A DNA stretch of 64,000 nt from Muricea muricata (lineage: Eukaryota > Cnidaria > Anthozoa > Malacalcyonacea > Plexauridae). Where the stretch lies: positions 25,253,746 to 25,317,745 of the forward strand of contig OY979717.1 of assembly GCA_963855995.1 (NCBI GenBank). The letters are read 5' to 3'. The notes under the pieces are model-generated. The model was not told where the DNA came from and made no database searches. It worked only from the letters and a program-made list of their open reading frames with translations. A program made the position numbers and the translations under genes. Positions 58,396 to 64,000 of the stretch are shown here, in pieces (the stretch's first letter is position 1; every line of letters starts with the position of its first letter).

Positions 58396-58450
58396 CTTTA
58401 CATGATAACGTCCAAAGTAAACTGAGTAATTTAACATACCGGTACGTCAT
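58396..58450 (-). CDS. Ig-superfamily gene, exon 1 (signal peptide)
   Basis: ATG at 58450, then MTYRYVKLLSLLWTLSCK: a basic start and a hydrophobic core, as in a signal peptide. Donor AAAG-GTATGA leaves one base, phase 1, completing a Gly codon with exon 2. Length, phase and position fit a secreted or membrane Ig protein. Too short for certainty; an upstream non-coding exon may exist. Confidence 0.65.
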
Positions 58451-58639
58451 TTTATTGAGATTAATCTATACAAACTAAAAAAAATCAGGAAAAAAGATTT
58501 CCCTGTCAATAAATGATGCAGAGTTGGTGCTTTAACAAATAAGATTACACCATAAATTGGAATTAAAATTCCCAAATTTTAGCTTCGGTAGCAAAAATAT
58601 TGTGCCTTGTTAGCAATGTTAATTTTTTTAAGAGATTAA

Positions 58640-58915
58640 GGCCTGTTAGGCTACTATAATTTGTTTCTTATAACACGTAAATGATTAATGGAATTGCTTT
58701 TGTTCAAAGATGAAAATGTGCTATTTTGACAGGTTATTTTCATTTGAATCGTATTTGCTCAATTTTTCTTTAAATTTCACAAAAATTGTGTCAATCGAAA
58801 GCTAAAAGGCTGGTCTTTTCGGCTGTGAAAGAATGATCTATGTAGGTTAAATAATGAATGCACTAGAGCACTCCAAAGTTTGACTCCCTTTTTTCTATAC
58901 ACCCTAAACAAGGCC
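58640..58915. mobile_element. TTAA-type MITE, copy 2
   Basis: Ends GGCCTGTTAGG and CACCCTAAACAAGGCC, flanked by TTAA (58636-58639) and TTAC (58916-58919). Same ends as 7355-7539; interiors differ in length. Confidence 0.62.
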
Positions 58916-58919
58916 TTAC

Positions 58920-59930
58920 AAGGGTGTGTTGATCAAAGGGTTGGGCTTATTTTAAAGAGATAAATATTTTTATTCTAATTTAACTAATATTTATTTTTTG
59001 CTGTGTAATTCGTGGCTAACAGTAAATGAAATCATTTGTCTTTGCTTGGTTCAAACACCCAAAGTCAATCAAAACTACTAACAGAACATATAAAACTATT
59101 AAATGTTTTCTGTTCAACACATTCAAAACATGGGAAACACACATGTATTCACTCGTGTAATTTACAGGAGAGGGGAGGTCAAGACCCAAAAGTGTGAGCA
59201 GGGGTGTAGCCGGGGGATAGTCATGGGGTGGAGGTCAAGAGCATACAAGGCAAAAAAATCATTTGTTAGGTTTCACTCAATTAAATACTGGTACCAATTA
59301 TGTCTCAACAAAACAATTTAGGAAAAAAGGTAAATAATGTAGGTCCACTATTTATCCACTTATTTGGAGCTCTAACCCTTAAATTGACATTTCGTCATAA
59401 TTGTTGTAAGGACATTTTCTTGTGAAATATTAGTCCTAGGCCTACTGCACCTCAAAATGACCAATTTCTAAAAGCACCATCTCTGAACCATATTAGCACC
59501 TCAGATAAGCCAAAGCTTATATGTTTGGTAGATAGCACTATGGTAAAAGTGTCATATTTGGGTGTGGTCAGTTTTGGATGTTTCATTCTGGATAAATTTG
59601 GGTTCAGGCAGCCATAACTGCCATGTTTGACCCTAAAACAGTTAGTCCGGCCTAATTATCTGTCCTAAATGAAATGAACACAAGTTCCTACACAGAACAC
59701 AGGTCCTAGACTGCATAAAGATCTCACAAATTTGTACAATGTTCCTTTAAGTTTATAACAGCTGCCTAAAATACACGTTATGATACCTGCGTGTATTGAA
59801 TGATTGACCCCAGTTGTTCAGAGCAGGCTATGTTCCTATGTGCAAGCCAGTAAGGGATTTCAGGGAGAGTGGTTTCTAGGAAATTTTCAAACAACAAACG
59901 TTCGAAATGCATAGTATTTAGGCTTACCAG
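58920..59930. other. Non-coding stretch
   Basis: Includes the repeat segment 59630-59715 similar to 34130-34215. Nothing else supported. Confidence 0.5.
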
Positions 59931-60078
59931 TCAAAACGGCCCCAAGTCAAAACGGCCCCAAGTCAAAACGGCCCCAAGTCAAAACGGCCACAAGTCAAAA
60001 CGGCCCCTAGTCAAAACGGCCCCAATCAAAACGGCCCCAAGTCAAAACAGTCCCTAGTCAAAACAGCTCCAAGTCAAA
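59931..60078. repeat. 15-bp minisatellite, about 10 units
   Basis: Units of GTCAAAACGGCCCCA with few changes. Any protein read from it (QNGPKSKRP-type) is an artefact. Confidence 0.95.
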
Positions 60079-60795
60079 ACACCTTTTTGGTTATAGCATG
60101 CATTGAAATATTGCTGTATATGTTTATACTGTACATTACCTGTCAAATTTTAAATCTAAGGATTTGGACGTCGTTGAGGTTGTAAATATTTGTCTATGTA
60201 GACAAACTAACGTAAGTGGCAGTCTCCCTAAGAGCGGTCCGTTTATCTTCGTGTCAAAAAATCAATTTCCCTGAAACTTGGCACACCGAAAGGGTCTCGT
60301 ACACAACTAATAAAAATGCAAAATTTTTTTAAAAATATTCTCTTTCCGCTTTCGTAGAAGCTCAAACTCACTTTGGTCATTTTTCATCCATTTCAAGGCC
60401 GAAGTTTTGCAATATTTCAAACGTAAACAAACGTGTGGAATAGTTCATGCATCATGCTTGAACGTAAATGGCAGTAATATTAGCAAGTTCGTGCCTACAA
60501 ATATCATCTTGCAAGAGTGTGAAAACAATCCAAGGGCTGTTTCAATATCATTAAGCACAAATTAAGATATATAAGAAAATCACAGAATAGGGAAATATTA
60601 AGTTTTAAGAAATCGGCCGTGAGAACCTCATAATTTAACGAATGATTTTCAAGGCCCTCAAAGAGTAATTTAAAACAATAAAGATAATAAAATACTACTT
60701 ACAACGACGTTTTCTTGTTTTAGACGGTGCAACTTGGGGGCGGAAGTGAACTGACAAAAAGATCGAGGGAAACCACTGAGCTATAGGTAATATAT
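60079..60795. other. Non-coding stretch
   Basis: No element or exon recognised. Confidence 0.45.
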
Positions 60796-60801
60796 TTGGA
60801 G

Positions 60802-61113
60802 ATGGCGTTCTCGAATAAGCGCCGAAGCCAAAAACATGGCGGACCAAAAATGGATGCTATACATACCGACCATGATACCGACTCACGAAAGGTCACCAAA
60901 AAAACCCCGAAGCAGAGCGACTTTTTCCTTTCGTACGATAGTAGCGGTAAAAGAATCCGTAATTCCAAACACAAATATCGGTCTGTGGCTGAACGCAAAA
61001 GAAACAAAAAGGACGCTACTTGTGGCCAAACTATATGTGCTGTGTCAGATTCGTCGGGCAGGCGCAGTGTTTTTACTAGACAGATTACCAATCTCGCCAA
61101 TCTGAGAATCTAA
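60802..61113 (+). CDS. Short ORF of unknown function in CG-richer DNA
   Basis: ATG at 60802, 103 codons. Very basic, Lys/Arg/Ser-rich (KRRSQKHGGPK, KRIRNSKHKYR, AERKRNKKDA) with no recognised domain. The segment 60720-61110 is richer in C and G and CpG than its surroundings and holds three AAxATGGCG-like motifs (60800, 60833, 61158). It could be a first exon or promoter region. An antisense frame (60720-61100 minus) is equally open, so coding is unproven. Confidence 0.3.
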   Translation: MAFSNKRRSQKHGGPKMDAIHTDHDTDSRKVTKKTPKQSDFFLSYDSSGKRIRNSKHKYRSVAERKRNKKDATCGQTICAVSDSSGRRSVFTRQITNLANLRI

Positions 61114-61929
61114 CAAAACTACTAGTATCAGTCTACTGTTTATCAATATCGCTCGTTCAAAATGGCGACCAACGAAGCAGTGACGAAAAAAAACAAGTAT
61201 TATAAGTGGAAATTAGTCGAATATGTTTATGCGACATATGTCATACCTGTTTACCTGAATGTATTTTCATCCTCATCAATATTTTATGTGGAAATATGGA
61301 TTATTTAGTGTTTGGAGTGGCTGTAAAGTGAATTTTGAAGATGAAATATTTATTGGAACCTAATGGCTAAATGTGCATTTAAAATGGACAAATATATGAC
61401 GGTATATTTCGACATTTCGGTTATTAACTGATGAAAATAGACTTATATTAAAGATAGAACTAATAAAAATTATGCATATGAAAAATTATACATTATAGGT
61501 ATGAATTATACATATGAAAAATTTAAAATTATACATATATATGAATATAAACTATACATTGTATGAAAACACATAATACATACTGACTTCCTGTGCATAT
61601 TGTTGCTGCTGCGTACAACCTTTTAATGATTATTATGATAATGCAAATATATGTGATATATCTCAATTCATCTATTTTTTACATTTTGAGCAGTTTTGAA
61701 GTTTATTCTTTCACAACACAATTTATATTATAATTATTTAATTGTGCATTACACTCAAGATTCATAAATAATTATTATGCAATAAACACAAGGCCTCAAA
61801 GGCATATACAAGGTATGCCGGTAACATAGTTTGCCACAGCTAAAAATTTAGACGTCTAAATTTAAATTTTTCACTTGCATTAACAGTTGGTTATAATGGC
61901 TAGCAATGAAAATAACCCCCCTTAGCACC
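61114..61929. other. AT-rich non-coding stretch
   Basis: 61440-61570 has repeated ATTATACATATGAAAAAT motifs. Nothing else seen. Confidence 0.5.
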
Positions 61930-62580
61930 AATTACTTTATTAAGTCTATTGGTGTTTTAATGGTACCTTTGTCTACAGCAGCTCTGAAACTTTGAATTGC
62001 TTCACAAAGGCAATTCTTCAATGAGTATTGCTTGCCAACATCATAACTTTTCTCTTCAGAAAAGACCAGAAGTTCATAATGAGGCTCTGATTGAGGGCTG
62101 ACAAAAACTGCTTCCCTAGACCAAACATTTTTCAATGCTCCATATGTGTAACAAGTGTATGGGAAGGGGCATTGTGCATAAAGATGATCATCCTCTAGAT
62201 AAGTGTTGGTGCTTGCTTCTTGTATGAAGCAGGGAAAAAGTCTTTTTTCATGTCTGACTTAGCCCAGTAGAAGCAAGCATGCCAACTTTTATCTGGTTTT
62301 CATTAGTGGTTCAATTATTGGCCTAATCTCTCAATTTTTCCAATGCTCATTATGATCTTGTACTGTCCAGCCACAGATCTTGATGGGACTTCAGCTTCAT
62401 GGAATATCTTGGCACTTTGTGAATGAAGATGTTTTGATAAAGTTTTTTTTACTGAGTTGAATTCCCTAAGAGTAGTCTTTATAATCTTTCCTTTATCTGA
62501 TTTTCCCTCACTTTATTACTATGTTTAAAAATCTTTTTAGTGTGTGATGGTCTCAATTAACTTTGAAATATCCAAAGTCG
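61930..62580 (-). pseudogene. Decayed Tc1/mariner-type transposase
   Basis: Minus strand, several frames. IFMHNAPSHTLVTHMEH near 62140-62190 matches the DNAPSHT block holding the second catalytic Asp (here His). Then NQSLIMNFWSFLKRKVM near 62040-62090, corresponding to the PxLNPIENxWxxLKR block with the third acidic residue lost. In another frame the tail GKQYSLKNCLCEAIQSF follows. The N-terminal part is very degraded. Many stops; inverted ends were not found. Confidence 0.55.
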
Positions 62581-63179
62581 TCTTACTTTGCCTTAACAAC
62601 TCTACTCTTCTTTGCTTCTCCTCTGGTTTTAGATCTGTTTTACATCCCCTATATTGCTAACTTAAACAGACTGAGTCAGATCTTGGCTAATGTTTGTATT
62701 TGTTGCATAATAATTATTTATGTTATTTAGGGTTTTTATGCAAAAATCCAGTAATTTCAAAGTTTACTGTTCCATATTTGCTCCATTGCAAATGGTATAA
62801 AATGTAAACAATTAAGTAAAACTCATGTTGTTTTATTCCTATTGCACACCTGCCTCAGTGCCATTGGGGATAGTGATAGCAATAATTATTATTAACAGGG
62901 TGTATAGCCTGGAGTGTGTGGCACAATTTGACTAATTTCAGTATATACTGAATACAGCCTTTAGGTAAGACACCCATTTTCAAGTTGTCACAGAAAACAT
63001 CAATCCCTGAGTTGGTGGGATTCAGTGTTTGTTGTTCATTGTCAGTGGAAGATTTGCAACTTAATAAATTCAATTCAGAACTTAGCAGGACAATTTGCTT
63101 ACTTCATTTTAAAAATTGAACTTACATAATAGCCAGTTAATAAACTTTCCAGATTACATCACATACATGCCCTAAATTA
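62581..63179. other. Non-coding stretch
   Basis: No supported feature. Confidence 0.45.
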
Positions 63180-63451
63180 CACACGTAAAAATACAATCCT
63201 GTTGTAGCAAGTTTGTCACAAGATTGATAACACAAGGCTGTAACAATATTGTTATATCATGCTATATCAGTCTTGTTGGAACAATCTTGTAACAGGTCTG
63301 ACAGTCCCATCAAGCTTGTTACAATTTGTCAACAGCTTGTTCCAAACTTGTTCTAACTAATTCGGAACAAGCAGTGCTTGTCAACAACTTGTGAACAGAC
63401 TTGCTACAACTCGTTTGCAGGTCTGCAGCAACTTGTGCGTTTTTACGTGTG
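63180..63451. mobile_element. Palindrome-rich TA-type MITE, copy 2
   Basis: 272 bp, ends CACACGTAAAAAT and TTTTTACGTGTG, flanked by TA (63178-63179, 63452-63453). Collinear with 36648-37087 but lacking about 165 bp of its left half. Interior of inverted CAACTTGT-type motifs. Confidence 0.9.
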
Positions 63452-64000
63452 TAATGTAAACCGGTCACAAATACTCGTGGTTGTGTATTCTGAATCAGTA
63501 TGATTCTCTCGGAACATCTAGTTATGTAAGATTAAAATAAGGTTAAGAATTAGATGATACAACACGTTACAACAACAGTTTACACTAAACTTTGTTTGGC
63601 AACAAATATTTGTTGTGTGTCACAAAAGTACACTGTTGTTACTCAAAGTAAGTAAAAAAAAGTAAGGCACTTGTGCCATTTCTTTGTTCTTTGCATGTAA
63701 TTAGTGTGTGTAGGTACAACTGTCGAGTCAAAGACTGCAAATCATGTTTTAGATTAGATTAAATTAGCTTAGATTTTTTTTAAAGAGGATGAATGACCTG
63801 GACAAAGAGTTTCCTTTCTCCTATAGCCCTTTCTGTAAATTACCCAAGTCTATCATGATTTTCAGGCAGTTGCATTGACCGCCCGTGATAAAGGCACAAG
63901 TATGTGATAAATAGGTTATCAAATTCGAGACTCGGTAATATCAGTTTTATCGCTCTCGTTACGATATCATATTTTGTCCCTACCTACATCACATACCTCA
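63452..64000. other. Non-coding stretch to the right edge
   Basis: No supported feature; a weak series of AGATTAGATTAAATTAGCTTAG near 63750. Confidence 0.45.

Noticed and set aside
59869-60057. ORF with QNGPKSKRP-like repeats
   Set aside because: Product of the 15-bp minisatellite.
60720-61100. 126-codon minus-strand ORF with hydrophobic stretches
   Set aside because: Overlaps another open frame in CG-richer DNA; no start context, domain or splice support.

Overview
This is animal nuclear DNA: AT-rich, no operons, large introns, GT-AG splice sites, and packed with transposable elements. The mix of families (CR1/L2-like LINEs with an esterase-type ORF1, BEL/Pao retrotransposons, a GIY-YIG Penelope-like element with a hammerhead ribozyme, a Helentron, palindromic MITEs) and the style of the immunoglobulin (Ig) domains suggest a cnidarian, probably an anthozoan. 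This is inference; nothing in the window names the species.

Layout. 1-6.5 kb: decayed non-LTR retrotransposons embedded in (TAA)n microsatellites, then a Penelope-like GIY-YIG remnant with a hammerhead ribozyme just behind its stop codon. 7.3-15.2 kb (minus strand): a BEL/Pao element interrupted by a nearly intact LINE, so that Pol and LINE ORF1 read as one chimeric frame. 15.7-20.7 kb: a 5-kb foldback repeat carrying a nested pogo/Tigger-like element. 21.46-32.71 kb (minus): a complete but mutated Helentron, coding for a 2A peptide, a cysteine peptidase, a DUF6570-like domain, an HUH Rep, a Pif1 helicase and an EEP endonuclease. 32.7-33.8 kb: a repeat with a TTAA-flanked MITE. 36.1-38.2 kb and 38.3-43.7 kb (plus): a LINE and a second BEL/Pao element, each broken by younger insertions. 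48.38-55.08 kb: an internally deleted Helentron relative, itself split by a 4.3-kb LINE.

The only host gene I can support is on the minus strand. Six exons of one putative Ig-superfamily gene run from 58.45 kb (signal peptide) to 34.47 kb (fifth Ig domain). All internal junctions are phase 1. The gene continues, or ends, outside what I can recognise. Most transposons between 34 and 58 kb lie in its introns. The second exon has an in-frame TGA, so the gene, or this allele, may be broken.

The right end (58-64 kb) holds MITEs, a 15-bp minisatellite, a short unrecognised ORF in CG-richer DNA and a decayed Tc1/mariner-type transposase. I see no tRNA, rRNA or CRISPR.
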